The notes under the pieces are model-generated. The model was not told the DNA's origin and searched no databases. It worked only from the letters and a program-made list of their open reading frames with translations. Shown here one piece after another: positions 33,415 to 45,375 of a DNA stretch of 64,000 nucleotides; the stretch's first letter is position 1; each line of letters starts with the position of its first letter. Source of the DNA: Macrostomum hystrix (taxonomy: Eukaryota > Platyhelminthes > Macrostomidae); NCBI GenBank assembly GCA_950097015.1, contig CATNEN010000024.1, positions 4,884,501 to 4,948,500 on the forward strand, written 5' to 3'. The translations under genes were made by a program, and so were the position numbers.

Positions 33415-34082
33415 CTGAAGATCCACTCGAGCTATTTCATCAAAGGCTGGGACATGGCTGGTGGCTGGGCTCAGGGAAAGTTGACCGTTCGCTCGTCAGG
33501 CTCAAAAGTAGATAGGATGAATGAGATGAGGAGAAATATTCCCTTGGGAAGATGAATCTAGTGCGCTGTAGGCTGTGGGGGCGCCGTAATTTAGTTGGCC
33601 TCAATCAGGTCCCTAACCCCGCCCCCGCAACCCCCTCCCAGATTCTTCAGAGCTGCCCGCTTCAAGTCGGGCCGGCGATTCCTCCTTTCCTAGAAATCGC
33701 ATTTCTTCCCATTTCCCCTCCCGTGCGCAGCTCCCATCCATGGCAGCGCTGCCTGCTCGTTTGACATCACAATCCCCCTAGCAAGGTTGTAGAGATGGGA
33801 TTTCAGCCATGCGGAGGGTATCAACCTGACGCTGGGAGGCCAATTAAAAGAACTTTTTTAACACGGACTAACACGGCCCGAATTGGTTGGCCAAAGACAG
33901 TTGCGATTCAATTGGCAATCAGGGGGGGGCGGGCGGGCGTTCTTGGGCTCGAATTGTAACTCGATTTCATAATCTATTTTCGAGCGGCAGCTATCGTTCG
34001 CAGTCCACGTTCTCGGAATTTTAATGATCGAGGCTCGCCCCCATTGACTATCCTGAGGCAATTCGCGCACCTCCCAAGCTGA
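33415..34082. other. Unique GC-richer spacer
   Basis: Mixed sequence with no exon I can support. Confidence 0.4.
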
Positions 34083-35662
34083 GAGACACCTCCCTAGTCC
34101 ATCAGAGACACCTTCCTAGTCCATCAGAGACACCTCCCTAGTCCATCAGAGACACCTCCCTAGTCCATCAGAGACACCTCCCTAGTTCATCAGAGACACC
34201 TCCCTAGTCCATCTGAGACACCTCCCTAGTCCATCAGAGACACCTCCCTAGTCCATCAGAGACACCTTTCTAGTCCATCTGAGACACCTCCCTAGTCCAT
34301 CTGAGACACCTCCCTAGTCCATCTGAGACACCTCCCTAGTCCATCTGAGACACCTCCCTAGTCCATTTGAGACACCTCCCTAGTCCATCAGAGACACCTC
34401 CCTAGTCCATTTGAGACACCTCCCTAGTCCATCAGAGACACCTCCCTAGTCCATTTGAGACACCTCCCTAGTCCATCAGAGACACCTCCCTAGTCCATCT
34501 GAGACACCTCCCTAGTCCATTTGAGACACCTCCCTAGTCCATTAGAGACACCTCCCTAGTCCATTAGAGACACCTCCCTAGTCCATTAGAGACACCTCCC
34601 TAGTCCATCAGAGACACCTCCCTAGTCCATTTGAGACACCTCCCTAGTCCATCAGAGACACCTCCCTAGTCCATCTGAGACACCTCCCTAGTCCATTAGA
34701 GACACCTCCCTAGTCCATCAGAGACACCTCCCTAGTCCATCAGAGATATCTCCCTAGTCCATCTGAGACACCTCCCTAGTCCATCAGAGACACCTCCCTA
34801 GTCCATCAGAGATATCTCCCTAGTCCATCTGAGACACCTCCCTAGTTCATCAGAGACACCTCCCTAGTTCATCTGAGAGACACCTCCCTAGTCCATCAGA
34901 GACACCTCCCTAGTCCATCAGAGACACCTCCCTAGTCCATCAGAGACACCTCCCTAGTCCATCTGAGACACCTCCCTAGTCCATCAGAGATATCTCCCTA
35001 GTTCATCAGAGACACCTCCCTAGTTCATCTGAGAGACACCTCCCTAGTCCATCAGAGACACCTCCCTAGTCCATCTGAGAGACACCTCCCTAGTTCATCA
35101 GAGACACCTCCCTAGTCCATCTGAGAGACACCTCCCTAGTCCATCTGAGACACCTCCCTAGTCCATCAGAGACACCTCCCTAGTCCATCAGAGACACCTC
35201 CCTAGTCCATCTGAGATATCTCCTTAGTCCATCTGAGACGCCTCCCTAGTTCATCTGAGAGACACCTCCCTAGTCCATCAGAGACACCTCCCTAGTCCAT
35301 CTGAGAGACACCTCCCTAGTTCATCAGAGACACCTCCCTAGTCCATCTGAGAGACACCTCCCTAGTCCATCTGAGACACCTCCCTAGTCCATCAGAGACA
35401 CCTCCCTAGTCCATCAGAGACACTTCCCTAGTCCATCTGAGATATCTCCCTAGTTCATCAGAGACGCCTCCCTAGTCCATCTGAGAGACACCTCCCTAGT
35501 CCATCAGAGACACCTCCCTAGTCCATCTGAGATATCTCCCTAGTTCATCAGAGACGCCTCCCTAGTCCATCTGAGAGACACCTCCCTAGTCCATCAGAGA
35601 CACCTCCCTAGTCCATCTGAGAGACACCTCCCTAGTTCATCAGAGACACCCCCCTAGCCCAT
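34083..35662. repeat. 22-bp tandem repeat
   Basis: About 70 units of 22 bp, core CATCAGAGACACCTCCCTAG, with CATCTGAGA, CATTTGAGA and GATATC variants and some 24-bp units (CTGAGAGACACC). Runs of variants repeat in order near 35000-35350, again showing block duplication. Confidence 0.97.
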
Positions 35663-36244
35663 CATAGGCCCACCCAAAAGCGAGTCTAGTTTTTTTTAGT
35701 CTAACATTTTTCTCAGTACATTGTGGAGTGCAAATCGAATAAGTTCCGCTTTTAGAGTGACCTCGGAACGATGGGATAATAGCTAGTTGGAGAACTTTAG
35801 GGGAACTGCCCTGTGATTGAATTGTCAGCTTAATCAAAGCTAGGAACCCCATAATGCCGCACCCGGCACTTGCCGCCTCCCCATTTATCCTAACAGCTTC
35901 TAGAGCTGGTAAGTCTGTTCTCTTTTGCTTGTTCCGAAAAAATGTCCACGCGGCCAATGGGCAAGTCTGGGACGATTTTTTACTAGTCGTTCGCATAGCA
36001 ACTATCTTTGCTGTCATTTTCATTCGCATTAACTATGGCTAGCCGATTTGCAAGCATGAAAAAATTTTAATCGCTTATTAGTGCCAGCTCAGAAGTAGGT
36101 ACTTTTGCAAAACCATTCAGGTGTGACAAGCACACAATTTTCCCCGTTTTTTGTTTTTGGCTAACACGGTTTGCTGAACTCTAGTTTAGCTTTTTGTTTA
36201 CAATCCAATGCGCGTGCAGTGCTAAGTTTCCTAGAAAACCTCAA
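35663..36244. other. Unique spacer with an unassigned minus-strand frame
   Basis: A minus-strand ATG at 36029 opens 129 codons to 35640, partly overlapping the array. It has no recognisable domain or splice context. I leave it unassigned. Confidence 0.35.
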
Positions 36245-37800
36245 CGCAATCGCTGGACTAGCAATCCAATCTCTATGAACTTATAATCCAATCTCTAGAC
36301 TAGCAATCCAATCGCTAGACTAGCAATCCATTCTCTATGAACTTATAATCCAATCGCTAGACTAGCAATCCATTGTCTATGAACTTATAATCCAATCGCT
36401 AGACTAGCAATCCAATCTCTAGACTAGCAATCCAATCTCTATGAACTTATAATCCAATCGCTAGACTAGCAATCCAATCTCTATGAACTTATAATCCAAT
36501 CGCTAGACTAGCAATCCAATCTCTATGAACTTATAATCCAATAGCTAGACTAGCAATCCATTGTCTATGAACTTATAATCCAATCGCTAGACTAGCAATC
36601 CAATCTCTAGACTATCAATCCAATCTCTAGACTAGCAATCCAATCTATAGACCAGCAATCCAATCTCTAGACTAGCAATCCAATCTCTAGACTAGCAATC
36701 CAATCTCTAGACTAGCAATCCAATCTCTAGACTAGCAACCCATTCTCTAGACTAGCAATCCAATCTCTAGACTAGCAATCCAATCTCTATGAACTTATAA
36801 TCCAATCGCTAGACTAGCAATCCAATCTCTATGAACTTATAATCCAATCGCTAGACTAGCAATCCAATCTCTATGAACTAATCCAATCGCTAGACTAGCA
36901 ATCCATTGTCTATGAACTTATAATCCAATCGCTAGACTAGCAATCCATTCTCTATGAACTTATAATCCAATCTCTAGACTAGCAATCCAATCGCTAGACT
37001 AGCAATCTATTCTCTATGAACTTATAATCCAATCGCTAGACTAGCAATCCATTGTCTATGAACTTATAATCCAATCGCTAGACTAGCAATCCAATCTCTA
37101 TGAACTTATAATTCAATCGCTAGACTAGCAATCCATTGTCTATGAACTTATAATCCAATCGCTAGACTAGCAATCCAATCTCTAGACTAGCAATCCAATC
37201 TTTATGAACTTATAATCCAATCGCTAGACTAGCAATCCAATCTCTATGAACTTATAATCCAATCGCTAGACTAGCAATCCAATCTCTATGAACTTATAAT
37301 CCAATCGCTAGACTAGCAATCCATTGTCTATGAACTTATAATCCAATCGCTAGACTAGCAATCCAATCTCTAGACTATCAATCCAATCTCTAGACTAGCA
37401 ATCCAATCTATAGACCAGCAATCCAATCTCTAGACTAGCAATCCAATCTATAGACCAGCAATCCAATCTCTAGACTAGCAATCCAATCTCTAGACTAGCA
37501 ATCCAATCTCTAGACTAGCAATCCAATCTCTAGACTAGCAACCCATTCTCTAGACTAGCAATCCAATCTCTAGACTAGCAATCCAATCTCTAGACTAGCA
37601 ATCCAATCTCTAGACTAGCAATCCAATCTCTAGACTAGCAATCCAATCTCTAGACTAGCAATCCAATCTCTAGACTAGCAATCCAATCTCTAGACTAGCA
37701 ATCCAATCTCTAGACTAGCAATCCAATCTCTAGACTAGCAATTCAATCTCTAGACTAGCAATCCAATCTCTAGACTAGCAATCCAATCTCTAGACCAGCA
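36245..37800. repeat. 20/22-bp tandem repeat
   Basis: Two unit types: CTCTAGACTAGCAATCCAAT (20 bp) and a 22-bp form carrying CTATGAACTTATAATCC. The left part alternates them; the right part (37480-37800) is a homogeneous run of the 20-mer. Confidence 0.96.
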
Positions 37801-38267
37801 ATATTTATTCATCAATTTCTGATCTGTAAAGCTAGCCCTTGCAGGCCTGTATGTTGGGCACCTGGTTCCTTGCTTGCTGATTTCTGTCTCTCCCCCACTC
37901 ACTTTCGCACAATTTTTTTGTCTCGTCAATGGCCTAATTAACACGATCGATGGGTAGGGGGTAGGGCAGGCGTGGTTTTTTATAGTCTGTAAACCATTGG
38001 GCTAAGGTATATTATGATATGTCTATTGCGTTCGTGTAGTACGCGATGAAAATCCTGGGCTTTTGGAATCCGGAGGGAATGCTGGATGCGAGCGAGGAAG
38101 GGGGGCAGGAAGGATACATAAGCTAATAAACTGACGCTTGCTAATGGGAACAGGGAACTGTAAGCTGTCAGGTTGCATTACTGATATGAGAGATTTCCGC
38201 GTCTGAACTGCCGCTGCTGCTTCTGCCGCACGCTCGCGAAATACCAATAGGGAGTCAGGAGCATGAG
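37801..38267. other. Unique spacer
   Basis: No supported exon; a minus-strand 74-codon frame at 38023-38247 has no recognisable content. Confidence 0.4.
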
Positions 38268-39283
38268 GATAGAGGAGAGATGAGAGAGGAGAGATGGGAG
38301 ATGAGAGAGGAGAGATGAGAGAGGAAAGATGGGAGATGAGAGAGGAAAGATGAGAGAGGAGAGATGAGAGAGGAGAGATGGGAGATGAGAGAGGAGAGAT
38401 GAGAGAGGAGAGATGGGAGATGAGAGAGGAGAGATGAGAGAGGAGAGATGGGAGATGAGAGAGGAAAGATGAGAGAGGAGAGATGGGAGATGAGAGAGGA
38501 GATATGAGAGAAGAGAAATGAGAGAGGAGAGATGGGAGATGAGAGAGGAGAGATGGGAGATGAGAGTGGAGAGATGAGAGAGGAGAAATGAGAGAGGAGA
38601 GATGGGAGATGAGAGATGAGAGAGGAGAGAGGAGAGAGGAGAGATGAGAGAGGAGAGATGGGAGATGAGAGTGGAGAGATGAGAGAGGAGAAATGAGAGA
38701 GGAGAGATGGGAGATGAGAGATGAGAGAGGAGAGAGGAGAGAGGAGAGAGGAGAGATGAGAGAGGAGAGATGAGACAGGATAGATGAGAGAGGAGAGATG
38801 AGAGAGGAGAGGGGAGAGAGGAGAGATGAGAGAGGAGAGATGAGAGAGGAGAGAGGAGAGAGGAGAGATGAGAGAGGAGAGGGGAGAGAGGAGAGATGAG
38901 GGAGGAGAGATGAGAGAGGAGAGATGGAAGATAAGAGAAGAGAGGAGAGGGGAGAGAGGAGAGGGGGAGAGAGTAGGGGGTAGAGAGGAGAGGGGGGAAA
39001 GAGGTGAGCGGAGGAGAGGAGAGAGGATAGATGATAGAGGATAGATGAGAGAGGAGAGATGAGAGAGGAGAGAGGAGAGAGGAGAGATGAGAGAGGAGAG
39101 ATGAGACAGGAGAGATGAGAGAGGAGAGATGAGAGAGGAGAGGGGAGAGAGGAGAGATGAGGGAGGAGAGATGAGAGAGGAGAGATGGGAGATGAGAGAG
39201 GAGAGGAGAGAGGAGAGGGGGAGAGAGTAGGGGGTAGAGAGGAGAGGGGGAAAGAGGTGAGCGGAGGAGAGGAGAGAGGGACG
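38268..39283. repeat. Purine-rich GAGAGATGAGAGAGG array
   Basis: About 1 kb of nearly pure purine plus strand built from GAGAGATG, GAGAGAGGAGA and GGGAGATG modules. Larger blocks (38830-39000 and 39130-39280) repeat with the GGGGGAGAGAGTAGGGGGT landmark. The minus-strand 436-codon frame across it is a Leu/Ser-rich artefact. Confidence 0.95.
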
Positions 39284-40335
39284 AATAAAGAGACTGGCTA
39301 AAGAGTATATGTAGAAGAAAGAATGTAGAGGAGAAAAGTCGTTATACTGTATAATGGGAGCAGAAAAAAAGTGAATGTAAGCTAGAAAACGGTTTAAGAA
39401 ATCAAAAGAAAGAAGCCAGATGATGTCGGATGATTGGGCAGATAACGGAAATAAGGGATAATAGAGAAGGAGAGAACGGAAGTGGTGGCAAAAAATAGCC
39501 ATTGAGAACTGGGATAAGTGCGACGTCAAATAGATGTAGCGGTTGCTGTGGTCACCGCTGGCCATTCATGCTTTGGACAGTCATAGCCCAAAGTGCTGTC
39601 CAGTTCTGCGTGTCTTGCTGGAACTCTTGCATGTCGCTTTTCTACAAGAATCCCAAAATTCAGCGAGTCTGTGACGGCTCTTGAGACTGCCTGACACTGT
39701 CTCACTGCTCAACTATTTGTCTCAGCTAAGAAATCATCTTGCTCGCGCTCTGGTCTAGCTCGAATCTGGGACTTGGGGGTTCATTTCGGCCGGCGAAGGA
39801 TTTCAACTCATCAGGCCAGTGGGGACTTGTGCCCCATCAGCTGAGGGGGGATAAGTGGTCACTTGTCCTCGACGGGAAATTTCGACTGTGAAATTCGCCT
39901 ACAAGCACAAAGAATTGACAGCGTGGGATAATGGGAAGATAAATGGGGATCGATTGGGAGTGCGGGCGAGGAGAAGAAATCGGCGAGTAATGGGAGAACT
40001 GTATTTGTGAGGGGATAACTCTCAAATTGTGTAGCATTATTGCTAGTTGTCTGTGGATCAAGGAAGGCTGCGTACAGTTTAGCACTTTGTTGCTGCAAAA
40101 AAGCGACTAAGTTTAGGCCCGGATCCGTCATCCAGCGAGGCAGCATTTCTTGGAAAACTAATTGCTGGAACCTTTGAAGTGGTGTGGGCCTTTGAATTTG
40201 ACGCGCGCTTTTACAATCGGATGGATTGTGACAGCCAGAACTGGGAGGTTTCTGAAAGCACTTTAATCTCGAACTAAACTGGGTCAGATAATTGCGCGAA
40301 TCATAGAGCATTTTGGATTTGAGCAATTTTTTATC
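39284..40335. other. Unique stretch with unassigned minus-strand open frames
   Basis: A minus-strand ATG at 40326 opens a 155-codon frame to 39859 whose middle (PLQRFQQLVFQEMLPRWMTD) looks protein-like. A second minus-strand segment near 39640-39555 (MQEFQQDTQNWTALWAMTVQ) follows an acceptor-like CTTGTAG. No family is recognised and no splicing pattern joins them convincingly. Confidence 0.25.
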
Positions 40336-40700
40336 TGTGGATCTGAGGATCTGAGGATCTGAGGATCTGAGGATATGAGGAACTGAGGATATGAGTGAGG
40401 ATATGAGGATATGAGGATATGAGGATATGAGGATCTGAGGATATGAGGATCTGAGTATCTGAGGATATGAGGATATGAGGATATGAGGAACTGAGGATAT
40501 GAGGAACTGAGGATATGAGGATCTGAGGATATGAGGATCTGAGGATATGAGGATCTGAGGATATGAAGATATGAGGATATGAGGATATGAGGATATGAGG
40601 ATCTGAGGATTTGAGGAACTGAGGATATGAGTGAGGATATGAGGATATGAGGATATGAGGATCTGAGGATATGAGGATCTGAGTATCTGAGGATATGAGG
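40336..40700. repeat. 8-bp tandem repeat
   Basis: Units GGATCTGA and GGATATGA in mixed order with GAACTGA and GAGTGA interruptions. A block of about 250 bp (from about 40370) recurs from about 40610. Confidence 0.93.
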
Positions 40701-41614
40701 TTAGTTACGTAAGCATGCTTGGCTACTTGCAGTAGCTCATAAAAAGAAGGTCGTTTAGAAGTTTTATAAGCTTTTGAAATTCTTTCAGATGATTGTAGTT
40801 AAATATTTATTGCGAGCGAATTAGCACTGCCTTCCATCTGTTTCTGTGCTTCTCAAACAGGCGCTAATTTTGAGCACTGTCAATTGTTCATTTTTGTTGT
40901 ATGCAATATCTTACACAGTTGGTTAAGAAATATTTGCACAGCTGTGCATGGAGCGTTTGCTGGCTTTACTCAAGGGCGAGAAACCTACAGCTGACAATGC
41001 ATCTTTCCGCCTGAGATTGCTTGCTAAAGATAGGAATAGATTATTATTGTGTGAGTCACTTGTTTCTAATCTAAGAAATTACGAGCCTTAAGGAGGATAA
41101 GTGTGTGGCAAGGCTATAAGGAAGGTTGGTGGTTGAGTATAGCCGGCAGCTTAAATGTTAGTTATGGCGAGACTCGTAAAATGAGTTTGAGTAGGTTGAG
41201 TTCGCCAAGGAGTAGTGGCAATTAGAGGCAGGGTTTTAAGAATGAAAATATTTCTTTCAGCAAAGAGAAGCGTATAGAGCAGGGTCGAGGCTGAGAAGGC
41301 AGGCATGTCGTAGAGTCGTAGATGTTGGTTAGAGAGATGGAGAGACAGAGAGACAGGTATCGCGGGGTTGGCGCTTCTGGTTGGAAAGACAAAAAGGCCA
41401 CGCAACACATTCTAAAGATGAAAATAAACTATAATAGAAACTAAAATAGAAAGACTGCCGACCTAATGCCGACAGCTGCATGGCTGGGGTTGGTGGCTGA
41501 TGGTCGGACATTTGGAAAGATTCTTTTAAATTGTTTAAAGCAAAGCTAAAAGGAGAGTTTAACTGAACTGGGCTCAACCTGCTTTTGAAACAGCGCCAAT
41601 TTTATTTTACTCAG
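40701..41614. other. Unique sequence upstream of the 41.6-kb gene
   Basis: No exon or TATA box assigned. It ends in TTTTATTTTACTCAG (41600-41614), a splice acceptor 23 nt before the ATG at 41638. The gene's leader is therefore either spliced from an unseen upstream exon or added by trans-splicing. Confidence 0.45.
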
Positions 41615-41637
41615 ATTGAAGCGATTTGAAGCGATTA

Positions 41638-44600
41638 ATGATGTCAGCACAGATGGAAGCCACAGCGACTTGCCTAGTGCTGATCGCTTTTGGGCTCCCG
41701 ACCGGGGCTCGAGCTCAGGACCTCACACCGGGAGCGGCGGCCGGAGTTGCATTCGTTGTAACTTTCGTCGTCTGCCTGTGCGTCTGTCTCATTGTTGTCT
41801 GCCTGCTGCTGAAGCGACTCCGACTAGCGCAGAGAAGAGGCGAGTCTTGCTTGATGATTTCTATTAAGACCAATGGGGCATTTCAAATACCCACTTGTCG
41901 ATTTGTCGAATGTTTTGGGAGATACGGAAAAGCATAAATGTGGGTATTTGAAATACTATATCTACTGTTGATAGTTCGGCTTCATTTTTGTTATAGCTCG
42001 TACATAAAACCATAAACTTTTTTTTACAAATTTGTTTAAAATTTCGAAGTTATCTAATGATAACAAACATTTTATTCGACTTCTAAGAAAGTGGGTTAGT
42101 AATAATTGCAAGAGGGCTGCGGGCAATGGCCCATCGTTTGGTGACACTAGACCCGCAGCCAGCCGCAGGCAATTCTGCCCATTTCGCTGACTCCTGAGCA
42201 CACACGCACACAGATACTGTACGCAGGCACGTGCTCACACAGGTGTGTACATCTGCCGACTTTCTCATCGTCAGGCAGCTTGTAATGTACGAGAATTTCT
42301 AAATAATAAATGCAGTCACATAATTGAAAAAGCTTCACAATATTTGACGTAGCCCTCATTTCCAACTGCAATTGACAGCCGAAATTTCGCGCGCCTATCG
42401 CGGCGGCGTCGAAAATAGCGGCTTCGACAGGGTCGACAGGGAGACCGGTGCTAGCGCTGGCGGCGGCGGAGGCGCCGGCGGTGCTGTAAGTCGAGTTAAC
42501 GAACGCAGCTCAGCGACAGACACCAGTTCCGTCGTGAGTCATTAATAATAGATAGAATTTTCGATAAAATGCAGTCAAACCAAGCAATGGGCCAGTTGCA
42601 GAAAAACAGTAAACTTGTCTCACTATTAATTAGGTCCAGCCAGTCGGCAAGTCCAGAATTTCTGTGTGCGCCACCAAGTCAGAGGATCTGGCGTTGAAGG
42701 TCAAGCTAATCGACAACATGGCGCTCGTGTCCAAGGACCCGCTGCACAGCTCATTGTGCAGCCGATTGGGCGTCAGAAGCGGTGAGTTCGTCAGAGGTTT
42801 AGCACGGGAGCATGGGAAGCGTTTTGAATAGAATCGACAAAAAATCTGATTTCGCGTCCCGCAGGCGATCGCATTGTCGGATTCCACATTGACCTGACCA
42901 CGGGCGATGCGGAGCCGGAAGCGGAGCTCGTGAGCTTTCTGCTGGGCTTGGTCGGCCACTTCGGCCTGACCGTCGATTTCGAGCGGCGACAACCGTCAAC
43001 GACGACCACCACTCCCGTTGTTCCACCGCGAGAGGCTTCTAGAAGCGGCATCGTGCCGTCCATCGTTGTCTCTGCGTCTACAACAACACCGGCGTCTGAG
43101 GCTGCAGAGGTGGCTCCGGAATCCAAAGCTCGCGCCGCTGCTGCCGCGCCCGCTGCCACCGCGTCTGAGGTGGCGCTTGCAGCAGCGAATTCCGGGACGC
43201 GTCTTCTTCTTGGTCGCATCTGCGGCGGCCCTCTGCACGCGGCCGGCGATCAGTTCCAGCGCGCGCTGCTGACCTCCGAGTGGACGGAGGCGGAGCCCAG
43301 CAGTGACGAATGGGTGGGCGTGAGCGCCGAGCTGATGGTGCGCGAGGAGGAGGACACGCACGCCTACGCGGTGATTGGGGAGGCTTTCGCAGCGCCGGAC
43401 CTGTCCCTAGAGCTGACCGACAACGACGCCAAGAAGACCTGGCGCTCGTTGCCCGGTCATGACCTCGATGCCATCGAGCTGGAGGTGGCGATGGAGAAGC
43501 CAGTCTCCAGTCCGAATTTTCACGCAGCATCGGCTCCTGCGGCGGCGGAGCGGGCCGACAAAATAAGCGACCGCCGCGGCTCTGGTTCGTCCGTTGACAC
43601 CTCGTCTGGCACAGCCAGTACGCAGGTCGAGGTTATGGCACCGAGAGACTTGCTGCGACTGCGGGCAAGCGACGCCGCTGACGGTGGTGGTGACGACGAC
43701 GCCCAGACAACATCGGGAGACGAGGATTTCGAAGAGAGAGACGCTGTGGCCGCGGCGGTGAAGGAGGCGGACAAAGCGGTTTCAAAGTCCATGGTGAAAC
43801 CTGAATTCGAGATAGGAGCGAATTTTGAAATCGCTAATGAGTCTGACGTGAAAACCGACATTGAAGTGCAAGCAGAAGTGGAACTCGACGTCGATGCACA
43901 AGCGGAAGTGGAACTTGACTTTGATGATCAAACGGAAGTGGAACTCGACGTCGATGCACAAGCGGAAGTGGAACTTGACTTCGATGATCAAACGGAAGTG
44001 GAACTCGACGTCGATGCACAAGTTGAAGTGGAACTCGACGTCGATGCACAAGCGGAAGTGGAAGTCGACGTCGATGCACAAGCGGAAGAAGATTTGGAAG
44101 ATTTGGAGTTTGAGCGCGCAGAAAGCATTTTGGAGGCAGAGTCGGAGGCTGACGACATCGAGGAGATTTCCATTGACGATGATACACCGGACACTAGAAG
44201 CCTAGAACCGTCAGCCTTAGCGTCGATGCAACTCAGGACTGAGACTAGCAGCAGTAGCGGCAGCAGCAGAAGAAACAGCAGCAGCGATACCGACGGGTCT
44301 AATCGTCAGCTGGCAGACGCCATACAGCAGGCGGCCCAGGCAGTCGAAAATGAAATTGAGCCTGACGTGGTGGAGGCAGAGGAGATTGTACCGCTGGCGT
44401 CGGGTGGGCAGCAAAGGGAGCCACGGGCAGCACCAGCCTGGGAGAGTCTGGACAACCAGTTGGTGGCAGGTCGACGACGGGAAAATTCGGATCACCAGCT
44501 GGTCCAAGCAGTTCGCTGGGAAAATCTTGAAAATCATTCCGTGCCAGGAAGTGGGTGGAAAAATTTAGACAATCAGCCGGTGCAATCAGGTAATTTTTTG

Positions 44601-45360
44601 TGAAGTGAATACTCCTTACGAGCGCACCCCCTAGCAGTTAAAATATTATTAAGTTTCCTATTTACGCTAATCGAGAACGCTCTTTCACACACGCTAAAAC
44701 ATCCGCCTCACGCATGAGGTTACCTGCATCCCGCACCCAACTCATTCCTACACCCACCTCACTCCATCACCCACCTCACTCCTTCACCCACCCCACTCCT
44801 TCACACCCTTCACTCACCCCAAATCGAACTCACATATTTAAGCTGCTGTTGAGGAGCCGCCAGTGCAAGTGGTAACCGTCCAGCATCAAGAATCCCGGCC
44901 GAAGCCATCGAAAATACCGCAGCGCTCGCTCAGTGCCGTTCTCAAAGAAGTCGAGCTGGCAACTGCCAACCTTGTGGAGAGCGAGGCAGTCGCCGCTTCT
45001 AGCGCACACAACGACGCCAGCATCGAGTCACCACCCGCAGTCGAAGAGGACGTGGTCACTGTGACACTGGCGCCGGCGTCGGCGATTCAGCTGGACTTTC
45101 AAGCGCTGGAGGAACAGCGAGAAGATGAAGTTAGGCCAGAGTCACCGCTACTTGACTCCGAGCTTCTGCGCGAAATTCAAGCTGGCGCTGAGAGGATTTG
45201 GGACGATGAGGACGGCGTCGGCAGTGAAAGCGACCTTCGACTAGAGGAGTCAGAGGGCGAACTGTCTGACAGTTTCCAAGAGTTTCTGCAAAACGAGGAA
45301 GAGCTGGAGGGTGATGGCCTCAGCCGGATGATTCAGAAGCTTGAAGAATCTGACGCTTGA
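41638..45360 (+). CDS. Five-exon gene: single-pass membrane protein with PDZ-like segment and acidic repeat tail
   Basis: Exons 41638-41839, 42379-42533, 42634-42781, 42865-44589 and 44843-45360 join in frame (phases 1, 0, 1, 1) to give 915 residues. Intron 1 appears to use a GC donor, GAG|GCGAGT; the others are GT-AG. Order: signal peptide (about 1-26, ending GARAQ), about ten extracellular residues, one TM segment (about 34-57) followed by KRLRLAQRR, so nearly the whole protein is cytosolic. Residues about 126-200 look PDZ-like (LGVRSGDRIVGF resembles the GDRI turn), though no clear GLGF loop is seen. Then come Ser/Ala/Glu-rich sequence, an acidic ten-residue repeat (about 500-580, pattern AEVELDVDAQ) and four 13-residue repeats (WENLENHSVPGSG type, about 695-743). 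The acidic C-terminus ends QKLEESDA. Family not recognised. Confidence 0.75.
41840..42378 (+). other. GC-AG intron 1 of the 915-residue protein gene
   Basis: A 539-bp intron with donor GAG|GCGAGTC and acceptor ATTGACAG. No GT near the exon end restores the frame, whereas the GC donor does so exactly. It carries a dispersed repeat (42168-42241) also found at the right end of the window. Confidence 0.6.
42168..42241. repeat. Dispersed repeat, copy A
   Basis: GGCAATTCTGCCCATTT followed by ACTCCTGAGCACACACGCA and ACGCAGGCAC matches 63931-64000 almost base for base, apart from a 4-bp CGCT insertion. Both copies are in the same orientation. Confidence 0.85.
43858..44085 (+). repeat. 30-bp coding minisatellite
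   Basis: Seven to eight 30-bp units, alternating GATGCACAAGCGGAAGTGGA-type and GATGATCAAACGGAAGTGGA-type halves, in frame within exon 4. They encode the acidic ten-residue repeats. The period is a multiple of three, unlike most arrays in the window. Confidence 0.92.
44590..44842 (+). other. Intron 4 of the 915-residue protein gene, with CACCCACCTCACTCC repeats
   Basis: A 253-bp GT-AG phase-1 intron. From 44750 to 44815 it carries 15-17-bp repeats of CACCCACCTCACTCCTT, the reverse complement of the repeat in the gene's 3' UTR. Confidence 0.85.
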
Positions 45361-45375
45361 GAGTGTTGGATTAGA

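Noticed and set aside
38255-39565. 436-codon Leu/Ser/Pro-rich frame on the minus strand
   Set aside because: Complement of a purine-rich array; low complexity, non-ATG start and no homology.
43988-44194. Ser/Thr-rich minus-strand frames opposite exon 4 of the 41.6-kb gene
   Set aside because: Antisense of the acidic coding repeat; the plus frame has consistent splicing and domain order.
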